From Pseudoroseicyclus aestuarii (lineage in GTDB: Bacteria > Pseudomonadota > Alphaproteobacteria > Rhodobacterales > Rhodobacteraceae): DNA of 64,000 nt. The DNA lies in contig NZ_QJTE01000003.1 of the NCBI RefSeq assembly GCF_003217255.1, forward strand, positions 434,001 through 498,000. Direction: 5' to 3'. Positions 9,220-19,379 of the stretch are shown piece after piece. Position 1 is the stretch's first letter; each line of letters begins with the position of its first letter. A program made the position numbers and the translations under genes. The notes under the pieces were generated by a model. That model saw nothing but the letters and a program-made list of their open reading frames with translations. It was not told the DNA's origin and did not search any database.

Positions 9220-10815
9220 TTAACCGGCGAGAGCCTCGGCGCAGGCCCGCTCGTGTGCTGTGGCGGCCTCTTGCAGGAGGTCGGCGAGGGGGGCGACATG
9301 CGGGCCGAGGCTGCGCCAGCTGCCTGGAGCGCTGCGCCAGATCGGCTGGCGCACCTGGTGCGCGCTGGCGGTGCGCACCTCTCCTGTCGCGCCGCTGTAG
9401 GACAGGCAGGCGGGATCGGCGGGCAGGCCGAGGCCGGTCAGGATGCGGCGGGTCTCGGCCTCGGGGCGGGCGGTCAGCACCTCGTAGAGGGTGGTCTGGA
9501 TGCGGTCCGGGAAGACCGCCTTCCAGTGCTGCATCATCGCCTCGGTCAGCTGGCTGCGGGTGGCGATATCCTCCATCGCATAGGCGAAGTCATTGCCCTG
9601 GCTGAAGCGCATCCGCCAGATCGAGGCGGCGCAGGCGATGGGATCGCGCCGGATGTGGATCACCCGCGCCTCCGGCAGCGCGGCCAGCGCGAAGCCCGCG
9701 ACGAGGGCATTGCCGGGCATCTTGTCGACCAGCACGGGCGCATCGCCACGGGCGGCGGCGGTCAGCGCGGCCATGTAGGTCCGACCGAGGTGGTTCAGGG
9801 CCTCCGGCGTCCAGGCCGCGAGGCGGCTGTCCAGCGCCGGCACCTGGGCTGTGAGGGTATCCTGTTCGCCCAAGCCCTCGATCATCGGATGGGCGTCGAG
9901 GATGCGTTCGAGCAGGGTCGTGCCGGAGCGGGGCATCCCGACGATCAGCACGACGCGGCAGGGCTGCGCCTGCGTCGCGAAGCCTGGGGGCAGGCGATCC
10001 GCCATGGCCCGCACCCGCGCCGCGAGCGCGGCCTCGTCGTGCGGGTGGCTTTGCCGGTGCAGGGCGTTCCCGGTCTCGAGCCGGGCGAAGGCCTCCGGCA
10101 GGTCGCCGCGGTGAAGGGCGGTATCGGCCAGCGCGAAGGCGAGCATCTCGCGGTCCATGTCGGGGCGCTGCGCATCGCGGCCGTCGCCTTCGAGCGCGGC
10201 CCGCAGCGCCGGCTCCTGGTTGAGATCGGTCAGCGCGGCGAGGTTCAGCCAAGCACCGGCGAAGCGGTCCTTGCCTGAAACGGCGGCGCGAAAGGCCTGC
10301 TCCGCCCCCGCGAGATCGCCCAGGACCTGCCGCATCAGCCCGAGGTTGTTGGCGATGCGCCCGTCCCCGGGGCGCAGCGGCGCGGCCCGTGCCAGCAGCG
10401 CCTCCGCCTGCGCGGTCTCGCCGGCGCGGAAGCGGGCCAGCGCCTCCTGCGCCATCAGGTCCGGATCGTCCGGATGCGCGCGGCGCGGCGCCGCCAGCCG
10501 CGCCGGCACCTGCGCGTCGAGGCCGAGGTGGCCCAAGGCCTGCGCCTCTGCGAGGGCGAGGGCGGGATCGGCGGGGTGGTGGGCGGAAAGCGGTTGCAGG
10601 AGGGCCAGCGCCTGCTGCCAGTGCCCCGCCTGTCCGAGGGCGGCGGCACTGGAGAGGACCTGCCGGCGCTGGGCGCCGTCCATGGCGCGCAGCATGGCGC
10701 GCGCCGGTCCATTGGCGGGATGGCGCCCCAGGATCGCCATGCAGGCGAGGACGCCCTGCACCGGGCTGTCCTTCATCGCCTGCTCTGCCCTGCGCAGATC
10801 TGCCCGCACCGCCAT
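9220..10815 (-). CDS. TPR-repeat sulfotransferase family protein
   Basis: A 531-residue protein. The N-terminal half (to about residue 280) is a run of alanine-rich tetratricopeptide repeats, for example LGQAGHWQQALALLQPLSAHHP and NLGLMRQVLGDLAGAEQAFRAA. The C-terminal half is a sulfotransferase domain with the 5'-phosphosulfate-binding loop VGMPRSGTTLLERIL near residue 290, and a VIHIRRDPIACAASIW segment that fits the 3'-phosphate-binding region. Proteins of this two-part design are common in alphaproteobacteria. The acceptor is unknown: it could be a protein, peptide or glycan, and no signal peptide is visible, so it is presumably cytoplasmic. It is convergent with cmk and divergent from rpsA. 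Confidence 0.85.
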   Translation of the reverse strand: MAVRADLRRAEQAMKDSPVQGVLACMAILGRHPANGPARAMLRAMDGAQRRQVLSSAAALGQAGHWQQALALLQPLSAHHPADPALALAEAQALGHLGLDAQVPARLAAPRRAHPDDPDLMAQEALARFRAGETAQAEALLARAAPLRPGDGRIANNLGLMRQVLGDLAGAEQAFRAAVSGKDRFAGAWLNLAALTDLNQEPALRAALEGDGRDAQRPDMDREMLAFALADTALHRGDLPEAFARLETGNALHRQSHPHDEAALAARVRAMADRLPPGFATQAQPCRVVLIVGMPRSGTTLLERILDAHPMIEGLGEQDTLTAQVPALDSRLAAWTPEALNHLGRTYMAALTAAARGDAPVLVDKMPGNALVAGFALAALPEARVIHIRRDPIACAASIWRMRFSQGNDFAYAMEDIATRSQLTEAMMQHWKAVFPDRIQTTLYEVLTARPEAETRRILTGLGLPADPACLSYSGATGEVRTASAHQVRQPIWRSAPGSWRSLGPHVAPLADLLQEAATAHERACAEALAG

Positions 10816-10897
10816 CGCCGCGCCTTTCGCTTGCCCTCCGGGGCAGGCTAGGAGCCGATTGGTTGACGATGGGTGAAGATGCGGCGGCGCAAGATGC

Positions 10898-10926
10898 TTG
10901 ATCGAGGGGGACGCGGCGTCTATATG
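10898..10926 (+). promoter_or_regulatory. Probable sigma-70 promoter of rpsA
   Basis: TTGATC at 10898-10903 and TATATG at 10921-10926 are separated by exactly 17 bases. Both hexamers differ little from the housekeeping consensus. The predicted transcript would carry a leader of about 165 bases before rpsA, long enough for S1 autoregulation, which is known in other bacteria. Confidence 0.65.
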
Positions 10927-11096
10927 GCGCCTGTCGAAGCGGCGGTGACGGTCGCGGACCAGAGGAGTGAGCAGGGTCGGAATTCTACCGGCCCTGTGCG
11001 TTCGTTTTCCGGCTTGTCACGATGCTTCGCGCTCATCAGCTAAAGACCGGCGGACCCAACCGCCCGGCCCGCATACAAACCCTGAAAAGGACATTC

Positions 11097-12779
11097 ATGC
11101 CCGCTAACGCATCCATGGAGGACTTCGAAGCCCTCCTGAACGAGAGCTTCGAGATCGACACCCCCACCGAGGGAAGCGTCGTCAAGGGCCGTGTGCTCGC
11201 CGTCGAGGCAGGCCAGGCCATCATCGATGTCGGCTACAAGATGGAAGGCCGCGTCGATCTGAAGGAATTCGCCTCGCCCGGCGAAACCCCCGACCTCAAG
11301 CCCGGCGACGAAGTCGAAGTCTACCTTCGCTCCGCCGAGAACGCGCGCGGCGAAGCCGTCATCAGCCGTGAGATGGCGCGCCGCGAAGAGGCCTGGGATC
11401 GCCTGGAGAAGGCCTACGCCGACGAGCAGCGCGTCGACGGCGCGATCTTCGGCCGCGTCAAGGGCGGCTTCACGGTCGACCTCGGCGGCGCCGTGGCCTT
11501 CCTGCCCGGCTCTCAGGTGGATGTGCGCCCGGTGCGCGATGCCGGCCCGCTCATGGGCCTCAAGCAGCCGTTCCAGATCCTCAAGATGGACCGCCGCCGC
11601 GGCAACATCGTCGTCTCGCGCCGCGCGATCCTCGAGGAAAGCCGTGCCGAGCAGCGTGCCGAGGTCATCGCCAACCTGCATGAAGGTCAGGTCGTCGACG
11701 GCGTGGTCAAGAACATCACCGAATACGGCGCCTTCGTCGATCTCGGCGGTGTGGACGGCCTGCTGCACGTCACCGACATGGCCTGGCGCCGCGTGAACCA
11801 CCCCTCGGAGATCCTGGCGATCGGCGAGACCGTCAAGGTCCAGGTCATCAAGATCAACAAGGAAACCCACCGCATCAGCCTCGGCATGAAGCAGCTGCAG
11901 GACGATCCGTGGGATTCGGTCGAGGTCAAGTTCCCGATCGAGAGCGTGCATACCGGCCGCGTGACCAACATCACCGACTACGGCGCCTTCGTGGAGCTGG
12001 AGCCGGGCGTCGAGGGTCTGGTCCACGTCTCGGAAATGAGCTGGACCAAGAAGAACGTCCATCCGGGCAAGATCGTCTCCACCTCGCAAGAGGTCGAAGT
12101 GATGGTCCTGGAGATCGACACCCAGAAGCGCCGTGTCTCGCTTGGCCTCAAGCAGACCCAGCGCAACCCCTGGGAAGTCTTCGCCGAGACGCATCCCGCC
12201 GGCACCGAGGTCGAGGGCGAGGTCAAGAACATCACCGAGTTCGGTCTGTTCGTTGGTCTCGACGGCGACATCGACGGCATGGTCCACCTCAGCGACCTGA
12301 CCTGGGAAGGTCGCGGCGAGGATGTCATCAACGACTTCCGCAAGGGCGACATCGTCAAGGCGAAGGTCACCGAGGTCGACACCGACAAGGAGCGCATCTC
12401 GCTCTCGATCAAGGCTCTGGAAAACGATCCCTTCCAGGAAGCCGTTGGCGGCGTGAAGCGCGGCCAGATCATCACCGTCGAGGTGACGAAGATCGAGGAT
12501 GGCGGCATCGAGGTGGACTACGAGGGCATGAAGTCCTTCATCCGCCGCTCCGACCTGTCGCGTGACCGCGCCGAGCAGCGCCCCGAGCGCTTCGGCACGG
12601 GCGACAAGGTGGACGTCCGCGTCACCAACGTCGATCCCAAGACCCGCCGCCTGGGCCTGTCGATCAAGGCGCGCGAGATCGCCGAAGAGAAGGAAGCGGT
12701 CGAGCAGTACGGCTCCTCCGATTCGGGTGCTTCGCTGGGCGACATCCTCGGCGCCGCGCTCAAGCGCGACGACGACTGA
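11097..12779 (+). CDS. rpsA: 30S ribosomal protein S1
   Basis: A 560-residue protein with six S1 RNA-binding domains in series, for instance VDGVVKNITEYGAFVDLGG, TGRVTNITDYGAFVELEPG and VEGEVKNITEFGLFVGLDG for domains 3-5. S1 binds mRNA on the 30S subunit and helps unfold and place messages at initiation. The ATG at 11097 follows an AAAAGGA ribosome binding site and gives the usual N-terminus (SMEDFEALLNESF). An in-frame ATG at 11022 would add 25 atypical residues. A strong terminator follows. In proteobacteria rpsA commonly precedes ihfB, as here. Confidence 0.97.
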   Translation: MPANASMEDFEALLNESFEIDTPTEGSVVKGRVLAVEAGQAIIDVGYKMEGRVDLKEFASPGETPDLKPGDEVEVYLRSAENARGEAVISREMARREEAWDRLEKAYADEQRVDGAIFGRVKGGFTVDLGGAVAFLPGSQVDVRPVRDAGPLMGLKQPFQILKMDRRRGNIVVSRRAILEESRAEQRAEVIANLHEGQVVDGVVKNITEYGAFVDLGGVDGLLHVTDMAWRRVNHPSEILAIGETVKVQVIKINKETHRISLGMKQLQDDPWDSVEVKFPIESVHTGRVTNITDYGAFVELEPGVEGLVHVSEMSWTKKNVHPGKIVSTSQEVEVMVLEIDTQKRRVSLGLKQTQRNPWEVFAETHPAGTEVEGEVKNITEFGLFVGLDGDIDGMVHLSDLTWEGRGEDVINDFRKGDIVKAKVTEVDTDKERISLSIKALENDPFQEAVGGVKRGQIITVEVTKIEDGGIEVDYEGMKSFIRRSDLSRDRAEQRPERFGTGDKVDVRVTNVDPKTRRLGLSIKAREIAEEKEAVEQYGSSDSGASLGDILGAALKRDDD

Positions 12780-12792
12780 TCGATCCGCTAAG

Positions 12793-12850
12793 GGTGCCCC
12801 GCGGGGCACCGGCAAGAGGGGCGTCCCGCAGCCGCGGGGCGCCCCTTTTT
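12793..12850 (+). terminator. Intrinsic terminator after rpsA (double hairpin)
   Basis: Two hairpins follow rpsA. The first pairs GGTGCCCC (12793-12800) with GGGGCACC (12803-12810). The second is a 12-base-pair stem between 12818-12829 and 12834-12845 with an AGCC loop and a single G-T pair, directly followed by TTTTT (12846-12850). This is a textbook rho-independent terminator. Confidence 0.93.
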
Positions 12851-12971
12851 CGTGCCGCGGCGGCGGCTGGCGCCGCGCCGCCCCGCTGCAAGTGTCGAAA
12901 ACCGTTGGCCTTCCGGGCGGTTTTGACCCAAACTGACTGACGTCGGGACTGGGCTGCCGTCTGCCCCGCGC

Positions 12972-12977
12972 TATAAT
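12972..12977 (+). promoter_or_regulatory. Candidate -10 element for ihfB
   Basis: A perfect TATAAT at 12972-12977 lies 58 bases before the ihfB start. No good -35 hexamer stands 16-18 bases upstream, so the promoter call rests on the -10 alone. Confidence 0.35.
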
Positions 12978-13035
12978 GTCCATCGTCACCCCGACGGGTG
13001 GCATAGCTGTCTGCCACAGGGCGCCGGGGGGCGGG

Positions 13036-13329
13036 ATGATCCGATCTGAGCTGGTCCAGAAGATCGCCGACGAGAATCCGCGCCTGTCGCAGCGCGACGT
13101 GGAGCGCATCGTGAACACGATCTTCGATCAGGTGACGGAGGCCATGGCGCAGGGGCACCGGGTGGAACTTCGCGGCTTCGGCGCGTTTTCCGTCAAGAAG
13201 CGCGACGGCCGGATCGGGCGCAACCCGCGCACTGGAGAGGCCGTTGAAGTCGAGGAGAAGCACGTCCCCTTCTTCAAGGCCGGCAAGCTGCTGCGCGAAC
13301 GTCTGAACGGGAATGAGGCCGGCGAATGA
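13036..13329 (+). CDS. ihfB: Integration host factor subunit beta
   Basis: A 97-residue DNA-bending protein of the HU/IHF family, which pairs with IHF-alpha and acts in nucleoid structure, recombination and transcription. The N-terminus [15 protein letters not shown], the [23 protein letters not shown] block (with the intercalating proline in RNPRTGE) and the [12 protein letters not shown] ending all fit IHF-beta rather than HU. The ATG at 13036 is chosen because the family starts there; 20 extra codons upstream are in frame. The stop overlaps the start of the next gene by four bases (ATGA). Confidence 0.95.
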   Translation: MIRSELVQKIADENPRLSQRDVERIVNTIFDQVTEAMAQGHRVELRGFGAFSVKKRDGRIGRNPRTGEAVEVEEKHVPFFKAGKLLRERLNGNEAGE

Positions 13330-13691
13330 AAAGCATCCGATACATCTTCTGGGGCCTCGTGGCCCTTTGCCTGATCGTGCTGGGGCTGGCGAACCGCGGG
13401 TTCGTCACCCTGCGCCTCCTGCCCGAGCCGCTGGCCCGTCTCTTCGGCTTCACCGGCGAGACCTCTCTGCCGCTGTACCTCGTGATCCTGCTGGGCGTGG
13501 CGCTGGGGCTGCTTATCGGCTTTGTCTGGGAATGGCTGCGCGAGTACCGCTTCCGCGCCGATGCCCGCATGCGCCAGCGCGAGATCGAGCGTCTCGAACG
13601 CGAGATCGACCGCCTGCGCGCCGACCGGGTGGAGCGGGACGAGGTCGTCGCCCTGGCACCGGGCGGATCGACCGCCGTCGCGACCCGCTAG
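13326..13691 (+). CDS. LapA/DUF1049 family membrane protein
   Basis: A 121-residue protein with two hydrophobic segments (about residues 5-25 and 47-67) followed by a charged, coiled-coil-forming tail ([21 protein letters not shown]). This is the LapA (lipopolysaccharide assembly protein A) domain layout, which in enterics helps FtsH-dependent control of LpxC together with LapB. No lapB is next to it here, so that role is only inferred. It overlaps ihfB by four bases and its stop codon is directly followed by the trpF start, so the three genes are probably cotranscribed. The ihfB-lapA order is common in proteobacteria. Confidence 0.82.
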   Translation: MKSIRYIFWGLVALCLIVLGLANRGFVTLRLLPEPLARLFGFTGETSLPLYLVILLGVALGLLIGFVWEWLREYRFRADARMRQREIERLEREIDRLRADRVERDEVVALAPGGSTAVATR

Positions 13692-14372
13692 ATGCCGGCC
13701 CGTCTGCAAGTGACGCGCCCACCGGTCTCGGCGGGATCGGTTGCCGTGAAGATCTGCGGCATCACCGACGAGGCCGGCATCGATGCCGCTGCCGAGGCCG
13801 GCGCACGCTATATCGGCCTGAACTTTTTTCCGCCCTCGCCGCGGTATGCCGCGCCCGAGCGGGCCGCCGTGCTGGCCGCGCATGCGCCGTTGGGGCTGGC
13901 GAAGGTCGCGCTGCTGGTCGATCCGGACGATGCCGCGCTGGACGTCGTCCTCGACGTCGTGCCCATCGACATGATCCAGCTGCACGGCCACGAATCGCCC
14001 GAGCGGGTCTCCGAGGTGCGGGCGCGCTACGGGCTGCCGGTGATGAAGGCCATCGGCCTTGCCGGCCCCGAGGACCTGGCACTGCTCGACGCGCATGAGG
14101 CCGTGGCGGACCAGCTTCTGGTGGATACCAAGGCGCCGCCGGGCGCGCCGCTCCCGGGCGGCACCGGCATGCCCTTCGACTGGTCGCTGCTGGCCGGGCG
14201 CAAGTGGCGCAAGCCATGGATGCTGGCTGGCGGCCTGAAGCCCGAGACGGTGGCCGAGGCGGTGCGCCTGACCGGCGCCCGGCAGGTCGACGTCTCTTCC
14301 GGGGTCGAGGTCGCGCGCGGGGTGAAGGACGCGGATCTCATCCGCGCCTTCGTCGCCGCCGCTACCGCCTGA
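13692..14372 (+). CDS. trpF: Phosphoribosylanthranilate isomerase
   Basis: A 226-residue TIM-barrel enzyme of tryptophan synthesis that converts phosphoribosylanthranilate to CdRP. The [15 protein letters not shown] start contains the catalytic cysteine of the family, and IQLHGHESP and [14 protein letters not shown] are further hallmarks; the DVSSGVE segment near the C-terminus is the phosphate site. The ATG immediately after the lapA stop codon adds about 18 residues before the usual N-terminus, so a GTG at 13747 is a possible alternative start. The stop overlaps the start of the GNAT gene (TGATG), and trpB follows 528 bases later. Confidence 0.94.
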   Translation: MPARLQVTRPPVSAGSVAVKICGITDEAGIDAAAEAGARYIGLNFFPPSPRYAAPERAAVLAAHAPLGLAKVALLVDPDDAALDVVLDVVPIDMIQLHGHESPERVSEVRARYGLPVMKAIGLAGPEDLALLDAHEAVADQLLVDTKAPPGAPLPGGTGMPFDWSLLAGRKWRKPWMLAGGLKPETVAEAVRLTGARQVDVSSGVEVARGVKDADLIRAFVAAATA

Positions 14373-14836
14373 TGCCGGAGCAGCCCGAGGGCCTGGTCTT
14401 CCGCGAGGCGCGCGCGGGCGATGTTCCCGCGATCGTGGCGATGCTGGCCGAGGATTCCGTTGCGGCGGGCCGCGAGGGCACGGAAATGGCGCCCTACCTC
14501 GCCGCCTTCGCCCGGCTGGCCGCCGATCCGCGCGAGACCCTGCTGGTCGGCGAGCAGGGGGGGCGGATCGTCGCGACCTGCCAGCTTTCGGTGCTTGACG
14601 GGCTGTCGCGTCAGGGCATGCGCCGCGCCCGGATCGAGGCGGTGCGCGTGCTGCCCGCGCTGCGCGGCCAGCGCATCGGCGCGGCGCTGATCGCCGAGGC
14701 CGAGGGCCGGGCCCGCGCGGCGGGCTGCGGTCTGATCGAGCTGACGACCGACATGCGGCGCGAGCGGGCGCATCGCTTCTACGACCGGCTGGGCTACGAG
14801 CGCTCGCACTACGGTTTCAAGAAGCCGCTCGGCTAG
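14372..14836 (+). CDS. GNAT family N-acetyltransferase
   Basis: A 154-residue acetyltransferase. The core has the acetyl-CoA-binding motif A (VRVLPALRGQRIGAALIAEAEGRARAAG at about 88-115 contains the R/Q-x-x-G-x-G/A pattern as RGQRIG) and the C-terminal motif B with HRFYDRLGYERSHYGFKK. Substrate is unknown. It overlaps trpF by one base and precedes trpB by 63 bases, so it is embedded in the tryptophan gene group; whether this means a role in amino-acid metabolism or simple hitch-hiking cannot be told. Confidence 0.9.
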   Translation: MPEQPEGLVFREARAGDVPAIVAMLAEDSVAAGREGTEMAPYLAAFARLAADPRETLLVGEQGGRIVATCQLSVLDGLSRQGMRRARIEAVRVLPALRGQRIGAALIAEAEGRARAAGCGLIELTTDMRRERAHRFYDRLGYERSHYGFKKPLG

Positions 14837-14899
14837 CCATCGCTTTACGCCTTGCGGCCCGAGGGCTAAGGCTGTGCCGAGACAGTGAGGGAGGCCGCC

Positions 14900-16123
<1,224 letters not shown>

Positions 16124-16249
16124 GCGCTGCCTGTCCCCCGGGGTTCTGCGGGCGCCTCACCCCCGCCTCACGCGGACGTGTCCTCCGGGGCGTGATCGCG
16201 GGGGAGGGGGGAGAGCGTTGTATGAGCAAAGGACCCAGGAGGATACCTT

Positions 16250-17173
16250 ATGTTCAAGATTCTGACGACGACCGCTTGTGCCACCGCCCTGCTGACCGGC
16301 GCCGCTGCCGCGCAGGAGACGGAGACGATGGAAACCGAAGGGATGAGCATGACCACCGGCTCGACCGTGGTCTTTCCTTCCGTGACTGCCTCTTCTAGCG
16401 GCTACATCGTGATTCACGAGACTGAGAACGGCGAGCTTGTCGTGCCGCAGTCGATCGGCCATGCGCCGGTCAGCGCCGGCGCCAATGCCGATGTCTCGGT
16501 GATGACGGACGTCCCGCTGACGCCGGGCGCCGAGTATATCGCCATGCTCCACGAGGAGACCAACGGCAACGACACCTACGACTTTGGCGTCGGGTCGGTC
16601 GATGTGGATACGCCGGTGCTCGCCAATGGCGCGCCCGTCACCGTCCCTTTCACCGCGCCGATGGCGGGTGAGGCAATGGGCGATGAGACCGCCATGGCAG
16701 AGGATGCCGACGACATGGCCGATGAGGACATGAGCGCCGGCGGCGACATGGACGAGGGCATGGAGACGGACGCCCCCGACGCCACCTCCGACATGGAGGG
16801 CGACAGCACCGACGCCGCTCTCGACACGCCGCTGCTCGATCTCGCCGGGATGAGCGCCTCGGCCCAGACGGTGACCGTGCCGACCGTGGTCGCTGCGCAG
16901 GACGGCTACATCGTCCTGCATGCGACGGATGCAGAGGGCGCGCCGGTCGTGCCGCAGTCGCTGGGCAGCGAGCCTGTGGCCGCCGGGATGAACGAGGACG
17001 TCACCATCACCACGGATGAGGAACTGGTGCCCGGCGCGCGTTACATCGTGATGCTGCATGCCGAGACGAACGGCAACGGCACCTACGACTTCGGCGAAGG
17101 ATCGACGGATGTCGACACGCCGGTCGTCGTGGACGGCGCGCCGCTGATGGTGCCCTTCGACATGGCCGAGTGA
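16250..17173 (+). CDS. Exported acidic protein with two DUF7282-like domains
   Basis: A 307-residue protein with a signal peptide (residues 1-21, cleavage after AAA). Two similar domains follow, at about 37-135 and 203-304. Each starts with a V..P.V.A...GYIV.H sequence, continues with VVPQS.G..PV.AG....V.. and ends with PGA.YI.MLH.ETNG...YDFG.GS.DVDTPV...GAP. They are joined by a Met/Asp/Glu-rich linker. The repeat resembles DUF7282, a domain of unknown function found in secreted proteins. The function is unknown; it is presumably periplasmic or surface-exposed. A strong aggagg precedes the ATG and a strong terminator follows the gene. Confidence 0.7.
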   Translation: MFKILTTTACATALLTGAAAAQETETMETEGMSMTTGSTVVFPSVTASSSGYIVIHETENGELVVPQSIGHAPVSAGANADVSVMTDVPLTPGAEYIAMLHEETNGNDTYDFGVGSVDVDTPVLANGAPVTVPFTAPMAGEAMGDETAMAEDADDMADEDMSAGGDMDEGMETDAPDATSDMEGDSTDAALDTPLLDLAGMSASAQTVTVPTVVAAQDGYIVLHATDAEGAPVVPQSLGSEPVAAGMNEDVTITTDEELVPGARYIVMLHAETNGNGTYDFGEGSTDVDTPVVVDGAPLMVPFDMAE

Positions 17174-17210
17174 CACCGGATCATCGCCCCTCATGGCGAT
17201 AAGGCCGAAG

Positions 17211-17241
17211 GCGCCCCCGCGGGAGAGACCCGCGGGGGCGC
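17211..17241. terminator. Terminator hairpin between convergent genes
   Basis: A perfect 13-base-pair stem: GCGCCCCCGCGGG (17211-17223) with CCCGCGGGGGCGC (17229-17241) around an AGAGA loop. TTGTCGTTT follows on the plus strand. It lies between the convergent exported-protein gene and pth and can serve both directions. Confidence 0.8.
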
Positions 17242-17260
17242 TTGTCGTTTGGGGGCGGTC

Positions 17261-17971
17261 CTACTTGAAGCGGTCGGCCAGCTTCTGCAGCGGGGTGCGG
17301 CGATCCGGCTCTGCCGCGGAGGGCGCCTTGGCGGCGGCGGGGGCAGGGGCAGGGGCTGCGGCCGGCGCCTCCTTCCCGCCGCGGGTGCCGCCGCCGGAGC
17401 GGGCCGGCGTCAGCCGCCGCGCCACGGCGTTGAGGAAACCCGGCCCGTCGCCAGAGGCCAACTCCTCGGCGCCGTCAGAGATGCCGCGCATCATGTCGTC
17501 CAGCCACTCCTCATCGGCGCGCGGGAAGTCGTGCAGCACGTAGCCCGGCACGGCGTCCTTGTTGCCCGGATGGCCGACGCCCAGGCGGACGCGGTGATAC
17601 TCTTCGCCGATGTGCTGGTGCAGGGAGCGCAGGCCGTTGTGCCCGGCGTGCCCGCCGCCGGTCTTGAGCTTGAGCTTGCCGGGCGCGAGGTCGATCTCGT
17701 CGTGCAGGACGATGACCTGCGGCGGGTTCATCTTGTGAAACCGCATCGCCGCGCCGACGGACTGGCCCGAGAGGTTCATGAAGGTGCCGGGCTTCAGCAG
17801 CAGAACCTTTTCCGGGCCCAGCCGGCCTTCCGCGATCTCGCCCTGGAACTTCGCCCGCCAGGGCGAGAAGCCGTGGTCGGCGGCGATGCGGTCGACGGCC
17901 ATGAAGCCGATGTTGTGGCGGTTGCGCGCATATTGCGCGCCGGGATTTCCCAGACCGACGATCAGTCGCAT
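17261..17971 (-). CDS. pth: Peptidyl-tRNA hydrolase
   Basis: A 236-residue enzyme that frees tRNA from peptidyl-tRNAs that have dropped off ribosomes. The hallmarks are GLGNPGAQYARNRHNIGF (with Asn10 and the catalytic His), KPGTFMNLSGQSV, VLHDEIDLAPGKLKLKTGGGHAGHNGLRS and RLGVGHPG. The last ~45 residues are an alanine/proline-rich low-complexity extension ending in a short basic helix, longer than the E. coli enzyme but common in alphaproteobacteria. It lies downstream of rplY on the same strand, the usual rplY-pth pair. Confidence 0.95.
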   Translation of the reverse strand: MRLIVGLGNPGAQYARNRHNIGFMAVDRIAADHGFSPWRAKFQGEIAEGRLGPEKVLLLKPGTFMNLSGQSVGAAMRFHKMNPPQVIVLHDEIDLAPGKLKLKTGGGHAGHNGLRSLHQHIGEEYHRVRLGVGHPGNKDAVPGYVLHDFPRADEEWLDDMMRGISDGAEELASGDGPGFLNAVARRLTPARSGGGTRGGKEAPAAAPAPAPAAAKAPSAAEPDRRTPLQKLADRFK

Positions 17972-18037
17972 GATGTCACCCTGAACTGGGGCCGGCGCGG
18001 AAGGGCCGGCGATGGGGAAGGGGGCCTGATATGCGAA

Positions 18038-18055
18038 CGGGGCCCGAAGGCCCCG
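18038..18055 (-). terminator. Hairpin between rplY and pth
   Basis: CGGGGCC (18038-18044) pairs with GGCCCCG (18049-18055); on the minus strand the loop is the stable TTCG tetraloop. It is followed there by TTCGCATAT, a weak T-run. It may attenuate transcription between rplY and pth rather than end it fully. Confidence 0.5.
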
Positions 18056-18084
18056 CTCATGTCAACCGGCGATGGGGCCTGGGA

Positions 18085-18735
18085 TCAGGCCTCGTCGCCC
18101 TCGGTCTCGGCTTCCGGGGTCTCGGCCTCGGCCTCGTCCTCGGCTTCCGCCTCGGCGGACTGCAGGCTCGACGGCGCCTGGATGTTGGCGATGACGAAGT
18201 CACGCTCGATCGTGGCCTTCGCGCCCGACGGCAGGGTCACGTCCGAGATGTGGATCGTGTCGCCGATTTCCTTGCCGGTCAGATCGACGACGATCTGCTC
18301 GGGGATGTCGCCGGCGACGACGTTCAGCTCGACCTCGGGGCGGACCACGGTCAGCACGCCGCCACGCTTGAGGCCGGGGGCCGCATCGTGGTTCTCGAAC
18401 TCGACGTGGATGAAGAGGTTGATCCGGCTGGTGCGGCGCAGGCGCATCAGGTCGAGGTGGGTCGGCAGGTCCTTCACGATGTCGCGCTGGATGCCGCGGC
18501 AGATGACGCGCACGTCGTCCTGGCCTTCGACCTTCAGGTTGAACAGCGTCGACATGAAGCGGCCGGCCTTCAGGCGCTTCATCAGGACGTTGAAGGGGAT
18601 GTTGATGGGCAGCGGATCGACGCCGCCACCATAAACGATACCAGGCACGGCGCCGTCACGGCGAGCTTGGCGGGCGGCCCCCTTGCCTGTCCCCGCGCGT
18701 GCGCTGGCGACGAGATCCGGAATCTCTTTGGCCAT
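18085..18735 (-). CDS. rplY: 50S ribosomal protein L25 (general stress protein Ctc)
   Basis: A 216-residue two-domain L25/TL5/Ctc protein that binds 5S rRNA. The N-terminal L25 domain ([24 protein letters not shown]) is followed by the beta-barrel domain and an acidic, repetitive Glu/Ala tail (about the last 30 residues). The ATG at 18735 fits the family ([14 protein letters not shown]); the frame remains open further upstream without support. It precedes pth in the same direction, with a hairpin in the 113-base gap. Confidence 0.95.
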   Translation of the reverse strand: MAKEIPDLVASARAGTGKGAARQARRDGAVPGIVYGGGVDPLPINIPFNVLMKRLKAGRFMSTLFNLKVEGQDDVRVICRGIQRDIVKDLPTHLDLMRLRRTSRINLFIHVEFENHDAAPGLKRGGVLTVVRPEVELNVVAGDIPEQIVVDLTGKEIGDTIHISDVTLPSGAKATIERDFVIANIQAPSSLQSAEAEAEDEAEAETPEAETEGDEA

Positions 18736-18959
18736 GTTCACAATCCTTATAAACGAGGGCCATCCTCCAAGGGTGTATGGCCCGGTGAAGCGCTGCCTGT
18801 AGCGAGTTCGGGGCTGATTGTGAAGGGGTAAGGGGCGCCTCGGGGCGGTGGTTTTCTGGACAGCCGCGCCCGCGCCGCCTATGCTTCGCGCCGCGAGGAC
18901 GACCTCCCCCCATCGGGGCATCATGCCGGGACGGCCCGGCCCAACGGATGGGGACGATC

Positions 18960-19379
18960 ATGCGCACCGCCCGCGACCGCATCAGGCATGCCGTCAGCTT
19001 CGAGATCATCGGCCTTCTGATCGTCGTGCCGCTCGGGGCCCTTGGCCTTGGGTTTCACGCCGCGGATCTGGGGGTGATCGCGATCACCGCCTCTCTCGTC
19101 GCGACGGGCTGGAACTACCTTTACAACCTGCTGTTCGACCGCGCGATGCGGCGCTGGCGCGGCACGGTCCAGAAGACGGTGCCGATCCGGGTGCTGCATG
19201 CCGTACTTTTCGAGGGCGGGCTGCTGGTTGTCACGCTGCCGCTGATCGCCCTGACCCTTGGCGTCGGGCTATGGCAGGCGCTGCTGCTCGATCTGGCGCT
19301 GGTGCTTTTTTACCTGGTCTATGCCTTCGTCTTCAACTGGGCCTACGACCGCATCTTCCCGCTGCCCGAGGGCGCCTGA
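18960..19379 (+). CDS. PACE family multidrug efflux protein
   Basis: A 139-residue inner-membrane protein with four predicted helices in two similar halves (bacterial transmembrane pair domains). The N-terminus RTARDRIRHAVSFEIIGLL and the second-half RVLHAVLFEGGLLVV contain the conserved R..HA..FE pattern of the PACE family, with the membrane glutamate that is important for transport in AceI. AceI-like proteins export biocides such as chlorhexidine; the natural substrates are thought to be short polyamines. Substrate here is unknown. The ATG at 18960 (after gggac) matches the family start; one at 18948 would add four residues. Its 3' end overlaps the convergent dehydrogenase gene by 37 bases. 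Confidence 0.88.
   Translation: MRTARDRIRHAVSFEIIGLLIVVPLGALGLGFHAADLGVIAITASLVATGWNYLYNLLFDRAMRRWRGTVQKTVPIRVLHAVLFEGGLLVVTLPLIALTLGVGLWQALLLDLALVLFYLVYAFVFNWAYDRIFPLPEGA

Noticed and set aside
12898-12924. AAAACCG...CGGTTTT inverted repeat upstream of ihfB
   Set aside because: Seven-base arms with a 13-base loop; could be an operator or weak terminator, but the strong rpsA terminator lies just before it and nothing else supports a role.
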